64,000 nt of DNA, from assembly GCF_001548375.1 (NCBI RefSeq), contig NZ_AP017295.1, forward strand, positions 744,001 through 808,000, written 5' to 3'. Positions 24,546 through 35,268 of this stretch are shown here, piece after piece. The position numbers were made by a program, and so were the translations under genes. A model generated the notes under the pieces. It was not told where the DNA came from and did not search any database. It saw nothing but the letters and a program-made list of their open reading frames with translations. Within the stretch, counting starts at the first letter, position 1; each line of letters opens with the position of its first letter. Origin of the DNA: Nostoc sp. NIES-3756. GTDB lineage: Bacteria; Cyanobacteriota; Cyanobacteriia; Cyanobacteriales; Nostocaceae.

Positions 24546-25312
24546 TGAAAAGACGACAGTTGCTAGGCTATGCTGGGGCGGGATTAGCCACAGCTTTTGT
24601 CTCTAACCTTGGTTCCCTTCTCCCGGCTGATGCCCAATCTAGCGGTGTAGGAGTGCAATGGTTAGGTCATACCAGTTTTCTATTTACTGGTGGTGGAGCT
24701 AGGATTCTTGTCAATCCTTTCCGCACAATTGGTTGCACAGCGCGTTACCGTCCACCAAAAGTTACAGCAGATTTAGTATTAATTAGTAGTCAATTGTTGG
24801 ATGAAGGGGCAGTTGACGGATTACCAAGTAATCCTAAACTTGTATATGAACCGGGAGCTTACGAGTTTAAAGGTATAAAAATTCAAGGTATTTCCATAGC
24901 CCACGATCGCAAGGGTGGCAAACGGTTCGGCATGAATACGGCTTGGAAATGGACACAAGGTGGGGTGAATATTCTCCACTTGGGCGGAGCGGCTGCACCC
25001 ATTTCTATTGAGCAAAAAATCCTCATGGGGCGACCTGATGTCTTATTCATCCCCGTAGGTGGTAGTGATAAAGCTTACAATGCCCAAGAAGCAAAGCAAG
25101 CAATTGAGGTATTAAGTCCCAAACTTGTAGTTCCCACCCATTACCGTACACAAGCTGCTGACCCTGCGGCTTGCGATATCGCCCCGCTAGACGAATTTCT
25201 GTCTTTAATGCAGGGCGTAACTGTGCGTCGTAGTAATAATGACAGTATTAATATTACTTCTGGCAATTTGCCTGATAGTAGTACGATTCAAGTTTTGAGT
25301 TATAAGTTTTGA
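24545..25312 (+). CDS. Tat-exported metallo-beta-lactamase-fold protein with degenerate metal site
   Basis: 255 aa. A twin-arginine signal is seen at the N-terminus (MKRRQLLGYAGAGLATAF) with likely cleavage after ADAQ. The mature part resembles UlaG-like MBL-fold hydrolases: VQWLGHTSFLFTGGGARILV, then KGIKIQGISIAHD, GGVNILHLGGA, DVLFIPVGG and LVVPTHYRT. The position where the family carries HxHxDH reads LISSQLLDEGAV, so the main zinc ligands are lost, although LGH, HLG and PTHY remain. A hydrolase role is therefore uncertain. It overlaps the trpG stop by one base. Confidence 0.8.
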   Translation: MKRRQLLGYAGAGLATAFVSNLGSLLPADAQSSGVGVQWLGHTSFLFTGGGARILVNPFRTIGCTARYRPPKVTADLVLISSQLLDEGAVDGLPSNPKLVYEPGAYEFKGIKIQGISIAHDRKGGKRFGMNTAWKWTQGGVNILHLGGAAAPISIEQKILMGRPDVLFIPVGGSDKAYNAQEAKQAIEVLSPKLVVPTHYRTQAADPAACDIAPLDEFLSLMQGVTVRRSNNDSINITSGNLPDSSTIQVLSYKF

Positions 25313-25387
25313 TGAGAGGCTAGAGGATAGGGATTGAGGATGGGGAATATTATTCCCCTTATCCCCTTACTCCCTATGCCATACTTT

Positions 25388-26620
25388 TTAGCCTGTGTAC
25401 CACTCTGGAGTCAGAGCATCAGCCACAGGAGTTTCAGTAGCTAGAGTTCCATCCATAGTCCAGATTGTGTCTGTACCTGTTGTCTGATCACGCCAGTAGA
25501 TGTCAGACTTGCCATCGCCGTTGTAATCGCCAATGTAGGCTCTGGAACCAGCGCCATTGCTTTGTAGGAAGGCTTCACTGCTAACTGATGTACCATCCAT
25601 TAACCAAGCAGTATTCTCGCCGGTTGTGGTATTGTGCCATAAGATATCAGTCTTACCATCACCGTTGAAGTCAGCAATGCTAGCTGCCCAGTCAGAACTT
25701 AGAGTATTCAAAGCACCTTCGGTAACGAAGATACCATTCATTGTCCAAATAGCGTTTTCACCAGTCGCGGTGTTGCGCCAGAGAAGATCAGTTCTGAAAT
25801 CTCCGTTGAAATCACCAAGGGTATAAGTCCAAGATGAGTCTTTTGTTTGGAGGTCGTACTTGGTAGCTTGTGCGCCATCCATGAACCAAGTGAAGTTTTC
25901 ACCTGTGGTTGTATCTCTCCAGAAGATGTCACTCTTACCGTTACCGTCAAAATCAACAATGCTGGCAGTTAAGCCTGGGGTGGTAGGATCTAGAACATTA
26001 GCACTGGTAACGGTGGTTCCATCCATTAGCCAAACAGCATTTTGACCTGTTTGAGCATTATTCCAGAAGATGTCAGTTTTGCGATCGCCGTTGAAGTCAC
26101 CGATCTTAGCATCCCAACCTGGATCAACAGTTTCTAAATAAACAAAGTTAGAAACGTTGGTTCCATCCATTAAAGCAACAGCATTCTCACCTGTGGCATT
26201 ATTACGCAACAGGAAGTCTGTCTTACCATCGCTATTAAAGTCGGCAATGTCATAAGTCCAAGTGCTTAAGTCATATTGACCGAGAGAAGCTTCTTGTTGA
26301 GTAACTGTTCCATCCATCAATCTCAGTCTAATTTCACCTGTTTGAGTATTCACCCAAACTTTATCTGCCTTACCATCACCGTTGAAATCAGGAACAACAG
26401 CTGCACTAGTTAAGTAAGGATTTGGGTTTGGATTAACACTCAGACCTGGAATATCTAATGCTACATCTAGTGGTGAGGAACTTCTAACAAGCGAGTTAGA
26501 TGAATTGTCTGTAAGATCAATTTGAGATATCAAAGAATCCGCAACTAAAGATTTGGATTTATAAAAAGATGCGTTGAGTGAATCATCTTTTTTCGCAGAA
26601 AAGAATCCTGTTTGTGTCAT
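25388..26620 (-). CDS. FG-GAP/VCBS repeat protein, probably secreted and calcium-binding
   Basis: 410 aa. After a Ser/Asn-rich N-terminus (about 1-70) there are seven repeats of about 48 residues. Each has a DFNGDGKTDIxW calcium loop (for example VVPDFNGDGKADKVW, SIADFNGDGKTDILW, YIGDYNGDGKSDIYW) followed by TGENxxWxMDGT. This matches integrin-type FG-GAP blades, so a seven-bladed beta-propeller is likely. No classical signal peptide is seen; the Ser-rich N-terminus could serve another export route. A role in adhesion or at the cell surface is inferred from the fold. Confidence 0.85.
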   Translation of the reverse strand: MTQTGFFSAKKDDSLNASFYKSKSLVADSLISQIDLTDNSSNSLVRSSSPLDVALDIPGLSVNPNPNPYLTSAAVVPDFNGDGKADKVWVNTQTGEIRLRLMDGTVTQQEASLGQYDLSTWTYDIADFNSDGKTDFLLRNNATGENAVALMDGTNVSNFVYLETVDPGWDAKIGDFNGDRKTDIFWNNAQTGQNAVWLMDGTTVTSANVLDPTTPGLTASIVDFDGNGKSDIFWRDTTTGENFTWFMDGAQATKYDLQTKDSSWTYTLGDFNGDFRTDLLWRNTATGENAIWTMNGIFVTEGALNTLSSDWAASIADFNGDGKTDILWHNTTTGENTAWLMDGTSVSSEAFLQSNGAGSRAYIGDYNGDGKSDIYWRDQTTGTDTIWTMDGTLATETPVADALTPEWYTG

Positions 26621-27410
26621 GGTGGGTTTTTAAACTTGCTGTGATAAAAGTTTTAACTGATTAATTAGTTTCGTTTCTGTCAAAAAAAAACATTTTATGA
26701 GTTTTATTTTTGTTTGTATCAAGACTCATTGTTTTTTGGCAAGTGTCAAATTTTAAATATATTTTTATGGATTGATATTAAATATTTTTTTGAAAATATC
26801 AAGCGCATATTGAACAATTGCTTCCTTTATCAACCATCAATAACAATGTCAAAGTATCTAAATAATAAAAATACTTAATTGTCTTAAAAATATTGGTATT
26901 TAAGCTTTTATAGCATTAAGCACTAAATCCAATTATGTTATTCTTTGATAATTCCACAAGGTTTAGAAGCGTTGAAATAGAAGTATGATGAAAAATATAA
27001 ATTAAATAGTTAGATAAACAACATATATTTGGCTTGTTTTGTGTAAAAGCTAAAGCTCATAGTTATATCATCATTTTTTAATAAAAGCTATAAAGGCAGC
27101 ATACATAACAAAAAACCAGAATAACAAATGTACCTGATGAAAACAAAATATATTTGATTCAAATCTTCAAAGCAAGATTACTTAGTGTGATAGCTAAGAG
27201 AAAGTTTTGTATTCCTAATGAGCGATAATTTTCATGATGACCAGTAAGTCATACATGGTGTGGCTATTAGAGAAGAAATATAGATTCTTGCTTTATTGAA
27301 ATCAATATTGGTTAAAATACTTAAATTAGTAACTACTGAAATATCCTTACTTTCAGGCTTATTTAGTTACTATTAGTGTTAAATTATACAAAATTTTCAA
27401 GATTAACAGT
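26621..27410. other. Long AT-rich intergenic region
   Basis: About 790 bases between divergent genes, very AT-rich, with no ORF of coding character, RNA or repeat that I could identify. An A9 run lies at about 26683-26691 upstream of the FG-GAP gene. Confidence 0.5.
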
Positions 27411-28721
27411 ATGCAGGCAGAATATCGGCAACGTCGTGAGCAATTAATGGCGAAGATTGGCAATGGTACAGCGATTTTCCGCAGTGCGCCAATGGCAGTA
27501 ATGCACAACGATGTCGAATACAATTATCGTCAAGACAGTGATTTTTTCTATTTGACTGGGTTTAATGAACCGCAAGCTGTGGCTGTATTAGCACCCCATC
27601 ATCAAGAACATCGGTTTGTGTTGTTTGTCCAACCGAAGGATCGGGAAAAAGAAGTTTGGACTGGTTATGTATGTGGGGTAGATGCAGCTAAAGAAATTTA
27701 TGGTGCAGATGAAGCTTATCCCATATCGGAACTTGATGAGAAGTTACCCCAGTATTTGGAAAAGGCTGATCGCATTTATTATCATTTAGGACGCGATCGC
27801 AATTTTAACGATACTATCCTCAGTCATTATCAAAAACTACTGCGAACATATCCCAGACGGGGAACAGGGCCAATAGCCATAGAGGATACAAGTACAATCC
27901 TACACGGCATGAGGCTAATTAAGAGTGAATCAGAATTAGCCCAGATGCGTCAAGCTGCTGCGATCGCATCTGAAGCACATAACCGCGCCATGCAGTTCGC
28001 CGCACCAGGACGTTTTGAGTACGAAGTGCAAGCGGAAATTGAGCATATCTTCCGCCTACGGGGTGCAATGGGGCCTGCTTACCCCTCAATTGTGGCTTCT
28101 GGGGTGAATGCTTGCGTTCTCCACTACATCGAAAATACTAAGCAAATGCAGGATGGAGATTTACTTTTAATTGATGCTGGTTGTGCCTACGGTTATTACA
28201 ATTCAGATATTACCCGCACATTCCCAGTCAGTGGTAAGTTTACGCCAGAACAGAAAATACTATATGAAATTGTACTAGAAGCGCAAAAACAAGCGATCGC
28301 TCAAGTACAACCAGGTAACACCTTTAAATCAGTGCATGATACAGCCGTGCGTGTTATCACTGAAGGTTTAGTAGAACTAGGTATTCTCCAGGGTGAGGTA
28401 GATAAGATAATTGAGGAAGAAAAATACAAACCTTACTATATGCACCGCACTAGCCACTGGTTAGGCTTAGATGTGCATGACGTAGGAGTTTATCAACACG
28501 GTGAGGATAAACCGCAGATTTTACAACCAGGACAAGTTTTAACAGTGGAGCCTGGATTGTATATTGTTCCAGATACAAAACTAGCAGAAGACCAGCCAGT
28601 CACAGACCCCCGTTGGGTAGGAATTGGGATTCGTATTGAGGATGATGTATTAGTGACACCTACAGGACATGAGGTGTTAACGGCTGGAGTTCCTAAGGAA
28701 GTGGCTGAAATGGAGAGATGA
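27411..28721 (+). CDS. pepP: Xaa-Pro aminopeptidase (aminopeptidase P)
   Basis: 436 aa, full length for PepP. The N-terminal creatinase-like domain (MQAEYRQRREQLMAKIGNG) includes YRQDSDFFYLTGFNEP. The C-terminal pita-bread domain carries the dinuclear manganese ligands: LLIDAGCAYGYYNSDITRTF (two Asp), the His in HRTSHWLGLDVHDVG, one Glu in LTVEPGLYI and the last in GIRIEDDVLVT. It removes an N-terminal residue next to proline in the cytoplasm. Single gene. Confidence 0.95.
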   Translation: MQAEYRQRREQLMAKIGNGTAIFRSAPMAVMHNDVEYNYRQDSDFFYLTGFNEPQAVAVLAPHHQEHRFVLFVQPKDREKEVWTGYVCGVDAAKEIYGADEAYPISELDEKLPQYLEKADRIYYHLGRDRNFNDTILSHYQKLLRTYPRRGTGPIAIEDTSTILHGMRLIKSESELAQMRQAAAIASEAHNRAMQFAAPGRFEYEVQAEIEHIFRLRGAMGPAYPSIVASGVNACVLHYIENTKQMQDGDLLLIDAGCAYGYYNSDITRTFPVSGKFTPEQKILYEIVLEAQKQAIAQVQPGNTFKSVHDTAVRVITEGLVELGILQGEVDKIIEEEKYKPYYMHRTSHWLGLDVHDVGVYQHGEDKPQILQPGQVLTVEPGLYIVPDTKLAEDQPVTDPRWVGIGIRIEDDVLVTPTGHEVLTAGVPKEVAEMER

Positions 28722-28961
28722 GGGAGAGGGGGGAGATGAGGAGGATGAGGGAAATACTCTTCTGACTTTTCACGGGCTGAAAGACCCCTCTCCAAACCTC
28801 TCACGCCAGTTTGCTCTCTGCGAGACGCTGCGTGAACAAGTCGGGAAACCTGCCCACGCAACAGGCTCCCCTAAAAGGAGCTACGGTGTACACACATCTT
28901 TGTGCTGGATGCAAAATGTGGCTTGATCCCCCTAAATCCCCCTTAAAAAGGGGGGTTAGGG
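28722..28961. repeat. Mosaic of dispersed repeats left of the insertion sequence
   Basis: Contains a purine-rich GAGATGAGG run (28716-28755), a GC-rich small repeat (about 28800-28870), GCTACGGTGTACACACA (about 28879-28895) and the palindrome CCCCTAAATCCCCCTTAAAA AGGGGGGTTAGGG up to the insertion-sequence end. GCTACGGTGTACACACA recurs inverted at 30181-30197, on the other side. Confidence 0.7.
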
Positions 28962-30134
28962 TAGGGCTAATTCATTGTGAAAAGAGAAAAAAGCTGTTCC
29001 AGATCATGACATAGAAATCTCTGTGCTTTGGTCAATGAGCGATAACCCTTTGCACGGAGTAGATTAATCACAAAAGTACGAATAATAGACCAGTTAGTAG
29101 CAGCATTATAGGCACAAAAAGGTGCAGTGTCTTCCCCAAACACAACATCTTTGACCCAATGCAATCCGTTTTCAATGTCCCGGTGTCCACGAATAGCTTG
29201 AGCAAAATGGATAGCAGATGTTTTGAGACTACTAAGATAGTAACTAATTGTTTCAAAAGATTGCCCATCTCTAATACCCTGACGCTCAACAACAATCAAA
29301 CTTTGCGCCTTTTCCCAACTGGGGTCAATACCATCTATGAGTTCATAAACTTTGACAGTACGTTGAACAACACGTCCACGTGTGCGTTCGATTTGAATGT
29401 CAATAGTATTTGGGAGAAGTTGTTTTGCCAGTGTTTGTGCATAACTCAAGAGTTTGGGTTGATTACCCTTGATGCCTACTAAGTAATCATTACCACTGTT
29501 AACAATTAACTGCACAGTTTTTTTTGACAATGCAAAGCATCACATGTAAACACTACACCAGTGAAATTCAAAGTTTCTAATAGTTTTTCTAAAACTTTGA
29601 TTTCACTTTGTTCATGGTTCTGGAATTGCTTGAGGGCAACGACCACTCCTTGCTGATGGCTATACACTGAGACGACGTTGACAAAGTTTTGGTAGGACTG
29701 ATTGTATGCTTTAACTGTACTTTTGATGCTTTTTCCATCCACTGCTAACCAAGAACCTGGACCGAGGTGAGTCCCAGCTTTTGCCCACGTCACAAAGCAG
29801 TCTGTAAGTTTTTCAAAATCTAATTGCTCAAACAGTCGCCGAAATGTTGAGTCACTCGGTAAACGTTTGTATGTTATCCCTAACTTTTCGGACAATGCTG
29901 CATAATGTCGCACACAAAAGTCTTCTAGTGCAGCATATCCATAGCACTCACTCAACGTTCCTAAAATCACTAATAATAGCATCACCCATAATGGATAACG
30001 TTTTCCACGAGGAGCGCGATAGTCTTCTATGCCTTGTAATGCCGCTATCAAACTACTCATTTGACATCAAAATATACTTAGGGTAGAAGTTATTTCTAGT
30101 TTAATTTTTCTCTCTTTACAATGAATTAGCCCTA
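28962..30134 (-). mobile_element. Insertion sequence of the ISAs1 family, 1173 bp
   Basis: The ends are inverted repeats of about 30 bases with few mismatches. The left begins TAGGGCTAATTCATTGTGAA; the right, read inverted, begins TAGGGCTAATTCATTGTAAA; both continue to GAGAAAAA. The element holds one transposase split over two frames. No adjacent direct repeat could be assigned with confidence, because both flanks lie in GGGTTAGGG-type host repeats. It sits inside repeat DNA between pepP and the nuclease gene and breaks no gene. Confidence 0.93.
28967..30060 (-). CDS. ISAs1-family transposase in two frames joined by a -1 shift at an A8 run
   Basis: The first part (30060 down to 29506, 184 codons) starts MSSLIAALQGIEDYRAPRGK, includes GSWLAVDGKSIK (first catalytic Asp) and FTCDALHCQKK (second Asp), then leaves the family sequence (LCS-stop). 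The second part, in the -1 frame, continues TVQLIVNSGNDYLVGIKGNQ and IENGLHWVKDVVFGED (catalytic Glu), ending at 28967 inside the left terminal repeat. The frames meet at eight A residues (plus-strand T8, 29518-29525). A single -1 slip on A-AAA-AAA restores CQKKTVQ exactly. Either programmed slippage makes the full protein or one A was lost. Confidence 0.88.
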
Positions 30135-30391
30135 CTAGGGTTAGGGGGGATCTAAACGTTGTGGGACTAGGTTATAAGACTTGTGTGTACACCGTAGCCT
30201 AAAAGGAGAGAGGCTTTAGTTGCTCCCCCTTCCATTGAAGGGAAGGGGGCTGGGGGTTAGGTCTGACGTTAACTTTTCCACATGACGTGAAAACTCAGAG
30301 AAATTCTTACTCACAATTCACAACTCAGCGCGCTGCTCATCGCCCCGCTACCGCTAACAGCACTCATCACTGAAAATGATATAAGGATGAA
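30135..30391. repeat. Repeat mosaic right of the insertion sequence
   Basis: Contains GTGTGTACACCGTAGC (30182-30197), the inverted partner of 28879-28895, and a palindromic element CTCCCCCTTCCATTGAAGGG, then AAGGGGGCTGGGGGTTAGGT (30223-30264). The rest upstream of the nuclease gene is unremarkable. Confidence 0.7.
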
Positions 30392-30952
30392 ATGAATAAC
30401 TTGATTAAAAGACTACTGATTTTAGTCAGTGTGGGAATGATTTTATTATGTTTGATGGGTTGTGAGCGCTTTCTTAGTACAACTGGGGACTTGGTGGAAC
30501 GAGTTAGTGACGGTGATACTTTAGTTGTCAGAGATAGTGAGGGGAAGAAAGTTACTGTCCGGTTTGCTTGTGTGGATGCGCCAGAAATTGCTCATACTAA
30601 TAAAGAGAAGCAAAGTAAACGCTCTAGAGATCGTGATCAATTTGGTTGGGGTGTGAAAGCACAAGCACGGGTGCAACAATTGGTAAAACAAGCAGGCGAT
30701 CGCGTTAAATTGAATATTACTGATAGCGATCATTATGGACGTAAGGTTGCTGAGGTGCGATTAAAAGATGGTACTCTTGTACAACAAGTACTATTACAGG
30801 AAGGTTTAGCCAAAGTCTACCGCCCCTATTTAAACAAGTGTCCTAGCAAAGAAATAGTGCAGCAAGCTGAGGCTAAAGCTCAACAACAAAAACTAGGTAT
30901 TTGGGGAGATCCTAAATTTGTCAATCCTTGGGAATATCGTAGCTTAAAATGA
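30392..30952 (+). CDS. Thermonuclease-like (SNase fold) lipoprotein
   Basis: 186 aa. A lipoprotein signal ends LLCLMGC (Cys about residue 23), so it should be anchored in a membrane, facing the periplasm. The nuclease domain has VSDGDTLVVRD (calcium Asp), VRFACVDAPEIAH (Arg and Asp), YGRKVAEVRLKDGTLVQQVL (second catalytic Arg) and EGLAKVYRPYL. All catalytic positions of staphylococcal-type nuclease appear present. It degrades extracellular or periplasmic nucleic acid. The start is preceded by ATAAGGATGAA. Confidence 0.92.
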   Translation: MNNLIKRLLILVSVGMILLCLMGCERFLSTTGDLVERVSDGDTLVVRDSEGKKVTVRFACVDAPEIAHTNKEKQSKRSRDRDQFGWGVKAQARVQQLVKQAGDRVKLNITDSDHYGRKVAEVRLKDGTLVQQVLLQEGLAKVYRPYLNKCPSKEIVQQAEAKAQQQKLGIWGDPKFVNPWEYRSLK

Positions 30953-31185
30953 CTAGCAATCATCAACTAAGTAGAAAGACTTAATAAAATTTAAGTTAGT
31001 AGTAAGGGCTTTAGCCCAGGAAAACTTTGCAAGAGAGCGATTTATCGATTACTACGAACAAAACTTTATTTTATATTTAATTATGTCTACTTACTTAGTA
31101 GCATAAAGTAGTAACAGATGAAGAAGTCCTGAGTTACTCGACTAAAATACGTCACTGTAAGCTTGTAACTTGTAACCTGTAACCT

Positions 31186-31662
31186 CTACTCTGAACATAG
31201 CTGATAAGCTGAATGTGAATCAAATTTTCCAGGCAGGATTTTGTGTATTACTGCCTCTAATTCCTCAATCAAGTAGGGTTTGCAGATGTAGTCATCAAAA
31301 CCTGCGCTCATAATTGTTTTTTGATCTTCTCGAGTAGATAAAGCTGTCACAGCCACTACTGGAATATGTTTAGTTAAAGGTTGTTGCTTAAGCTGACGTA
31401 CAACCTCAAGCCCATTTAAGCTTGGTAGTAAGATATCCAACATAATTAGATCGGGTTGGTACTCTTTTGCCACAAGTACAGTTGCAAAACTGTCTTTTTG
31501 GCAAATGTATCTACAGCCAAGTGACTCAAGCGTATAACTAATAAGCAATAGACTGTCATCATGATCTTCAACTGCCAAAACTAAAGGCTGCTGACTGTAT
31601 TGCTTGTTTTCCTCACTTATTAGTGAATTTGTTAGATACATTTCTTCTCCAGGAGATGCCAT
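31186..31662 (-). CDS. Single-domain response regulator
   Basis: 158 aa. A CheY-like receiver occupies about residues 26-145: LVLAVEDHDDSLLLISYTLE (acidic pair), LIMLDILLPSLNGLEVVRQL (phospho-acceptor Asp), PVVAVTALSTRED (Thr) and YICKPYLIEEL (Lys). There is no output domain. The 25-residue N-terminal extension is polar. An alternative ATG at 31641 has GGAG five bases upstream and may be the true start. No histidine kinase is adjacent. Confidence 0.92.
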   Translation of the reverse strand: MASPGEEMYLTNSLISEENKQYSQQPLVLAVEDHDDSLLLISYTLESLGCRYICQKDSFATVLVAKEYQPDLIMLDILLPSLNGLEVVRQLKQQPLTKHIPVVAVTALSTREDQKTIMSAGFDDYICKPYLIEELEAVIHKILPGKFDSHSAYQLCSE

Positions 31663-32863
<1,201 letters not shown>

Positions 32864-32864
32864 T

Positions 32865-32890
32865 AGCCGAAAGCCGAAAGCCGAAAGCCT
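32865..32890 (+). repeat. Heptamer tandem repeat (GCCGAAA)
   Basis: Three and a half copies of GCCGAAA directly after the stop codon of the hypothetical gene. The remaining bases to 33135 are AT-rich with no feature. Confidence 0.85.
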
Positions 32891-33135
32891 TTAAAATATT
32901 ATTTAATTTTTGAATCAACTTTGTCTATCTTAATTTATTTCTTGTTTATTGCCTGTTGAAAAAGGTTATTTATAGAGTTAAATAAAATCACTATAGCTAA
33001 ATAAAACTAAAAACGAATTATTTAATTAAAAAATATAAATTTATTCTAATTTTATTTAGCTACCAGTATAATTTTAATTCAATAGATCCCATCAATTTTT
33101 TAAATAAATAGAACTTAATCACTATTTAGGTAAAT

Positions 33136-34338
33136 ATGGAATTTGATTACTTCAGAAGCAATGATAATAGTCAGAATAATCAAAATCGGCAAAATTTACT
33201 GGCTAGTGGTTGGCGACCACTGAACCGAGACTTAGACTGGGGATTCTTATGTCAACTACTACATAGTGATACAAGAGAATTAACGCAAAAATCTTTAAAT
33301 ATCGCTAGTAATCTTGCGGAAATTTTGGGTAGAAAAAATTATACATGGTGGGCTAATATATTAAGTTTGGTATCAGAAAATACACGCTACGAAATTGAAA
33401 AATATTGGAATTATATAACCCCTGATCCACAATCACCAGACCATCGGTATAAGGATGTTTTAAGTACAGAAACTCCCATACTACAATTTGTTAGCCGCAA
33501 TAGTATTCCTATTGATTATGTTCTCAACAGACTGCAAGAAATTACGGTCTTGCGTCTCTTAGAATTATTAGGCCGTCCCAATATCATTACTCAATATTAT
33601 TCAGAAAGAGATTTTTATTACCCTGTAGAAAAGTTTATTAATTGGGAACGTATAGACGTTATTAATACAGTTTATGCTTATTGGTCACAACACGATGTTT
33701 GGCTTCAAGCTGAAACTTACGATCGCGGACGGCGACAATATACTCTAATGTCGAGAAATTTATCACCCTTAGTTAACAAAGCTACTCAAGATTTAGCTGT
33801 AATGCTGAGTGGTTATCAAAGCCGTGTAGGGAAAGTTTTCAGTCAATTCTCTATTCGGACTTTTCCCGCAGACATTCAAAGTTTTACTGATACAGTACAG
33901 CAGGCTATACTCAATCAAAATCAGCTAGCAGTTGTAGTTCACGGAGAACCAGGAACAGGAAAAACAGCTTGGACACAAGCTATAGCTAAAGAAATTCTTG
34001 TACCTTTAGGGTATGTGATTTTTATTTTGGATCACGATGCTATTACTAATTTTGTCCCACCAACTTATTTAGAAAGAATTTGTATCATCATCAATGAAGC
34101 TGACAATTTAGCACAAAATCGGGCTTTTGAAGTGGCTCAATATAGTAACAAAACAGAACATATTTTAAGTTTATTAGATGGAACACTATACCAAAGTGTC
34201 ATTGATGAAGCGGGGATTCATCTTAAGCAGCGTTTAGTTGTGTTGATGACTTGCAACACCACAGAAAGATTAGACCCAGCAATGTTAAGGAAGGGCAGGG
34301 TAGATTTAATGTATGAATTTACTCAACGCTTTGTCTAG
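33136..34338 (+). CDS. AAA-family ATPase with N-terminal helical region; atypical Walker B
   Basis: 400 aa. The N-terminal ~250 residues are helical and not recognised. The C-terminal part is an AAA module: Walker A VVHGEPGTGKTAWTQAIAKE, a Walker B-like IIINEADNLA in which the usual first Asp is Asn, sensor 1 LVVLMTCNTTERL, and LDPAMLRKGRVDLMYEF with the arginine finger pattern of the classical AAA clade. The module looks short, without a full C-terminal lid. Possible work as a remodelling ATPase; the partner is unknown. The GNAT gene follows 34 bases after the stop and could be co-transcribed. Confidence 0.82.
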   Translation: MEFDYFRSNDNSQNNQNRQNLLASGWRPLNRDLDWGFLCQLLHSDTRELTQKSLNIASNLAEILGRKNYTWWANILSLVSENTRYEIEKYWNYITPDPQSPDHRYKDVLSTETPILQFVSRNSIPIDYVLNRLQEITVLRLLELLGRPNIITQYYSERDFYYPVEKFINWERIDVINTVYAYWSQHDVWLQAETYDRGRRQYTLMSRNLSPLVNKATQDLAVMLSGYQSRVGKVFSQFSIRTFPADIQSFTDTVQQAILNQNQLAVVVHGEPGTGKTAWTQAIAKEILVPLGYVIFILDHDAITNFVPPTYLERICIIINEADNLAQNRAFEVAQYSNKTEHILSLLDGTLYQSVIDEAGIHLKQRLVVLMTCNTTERLDPAMLRKGRVDLMYEFTQRFV

Positions 34339-34372
34339 TACCAAAAAGTAACCTGATGAAACACTTTTGATC

Positions 34373-35224
34373 ATGATGAAAACGGAGATGAGAATCTATA
34401 GATTTACGGATGCAACTCAGTTTTATCAAAGAGTAAAAGACTATTTATTGAAACAAGAAGCATTACATAATTTATTACTAGGAATGTGTAATGGCTTGAT
34501 TCATAATCCAGAAAAATTCCCAGAAACACCTTATTTAGTAACTGTAGAGAAAGAGGATAACATTATAGGCGTGGCGATGAGAACGCCACCGCAGAATTTA
34601 GTATTATCGCAATTTCAAGATATAACAGCTATTCAAGTATTAACTCAAGATATACATTCTTTATTTCTATCATTGCCAGGAGTAATTGCCCCTAACTACG
34701 AATCAGAAAACTTTGCTTTAGCTTGGTATTCTCTGACTAATCAAACTTATCAACTAAAGGTAGCACTACGAGCTTTTCAACTAGAAAAAGTTCAGCAAAT
34801 CCCTTCTGCTAGAGGTTATTTACGCCAAGCTGTACAAGAAGATAAAGAACTTTTAGTAAGATGGTATCAAGATTTTTACTTAGAAGCCCTTAATGAAACT
34901 GCATTAAATGCTGAAGAGTGGGCTAAATGGGTCTTACAAGAAGGTAGAGCCTACTTATGGCAAGATGAAATTTCTGTATCTATTGTTTGTAGTGGTAACT
35001 TAAAACCTAATGGTATACGCATAAATATGGTGTACACTCCAAGAGAATATCGCCGTCGGGGTTATGCTAGTGCGGCTGTGATGGATTTGAGTCAATCTTT
35101 ACTCAAGCAAGGATATCAATTCTGTTTTTTATTCACTGATTTAGCTAACCCCACAGCTAACCATATCTATCAGGATATTGGCTACCAATCAGTGGGTGAT
35201 TGGCATCAATACTCTTTTGGTTAA
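34373..35224 (+). CDS. GNAT-family N-acetyltransferase
   Basis: About 283 aa from ATG 34373; nearby ATGs at 34376 and 34388 are alternatives and none has a strong ribosome binding site. The N-terminal half (ALHNLLLGMCNGLIHNPE) is divergent. The C-terminal half carries the acetyl-CoA motif A: INMVYTPREYRRRGYASAAV, then LSQSLLKQGYQFCFLFTDL and NPTANHIYQDIGYQSVGDW, a typical GNAT end. The substrate is unknown. Confidence 0.85.
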   Translation: MMKTEMRIYRFTDATQFYQRVKDYLLKQEALHNLLLGMCNGLIHNPEKFPETPYLVTVEKEDNIIGVAMRTPPQNLVLSQFQDITAIQVLTQDIHSLFLSLPGVIAPNYESENFALAWYSLTNQTYQLKVALRAFQLEKVQQIPSARGYLRQAVQEDKELLVRWYQDFYLEALNETALNAEEWAKWVLQEGRAYLWQDEISVSIVCSGNLKPNGIRINMVYTPREYRRRGYASAAVMDLSQSLLKQGYQFCFLFTDLANPTANHIYQDIGYQSVGDWHQYSFG

Positions 35225-35268
35225 GAATAAATAAATTTCTTTTAAAACACTTAATTATATGTTGATAT

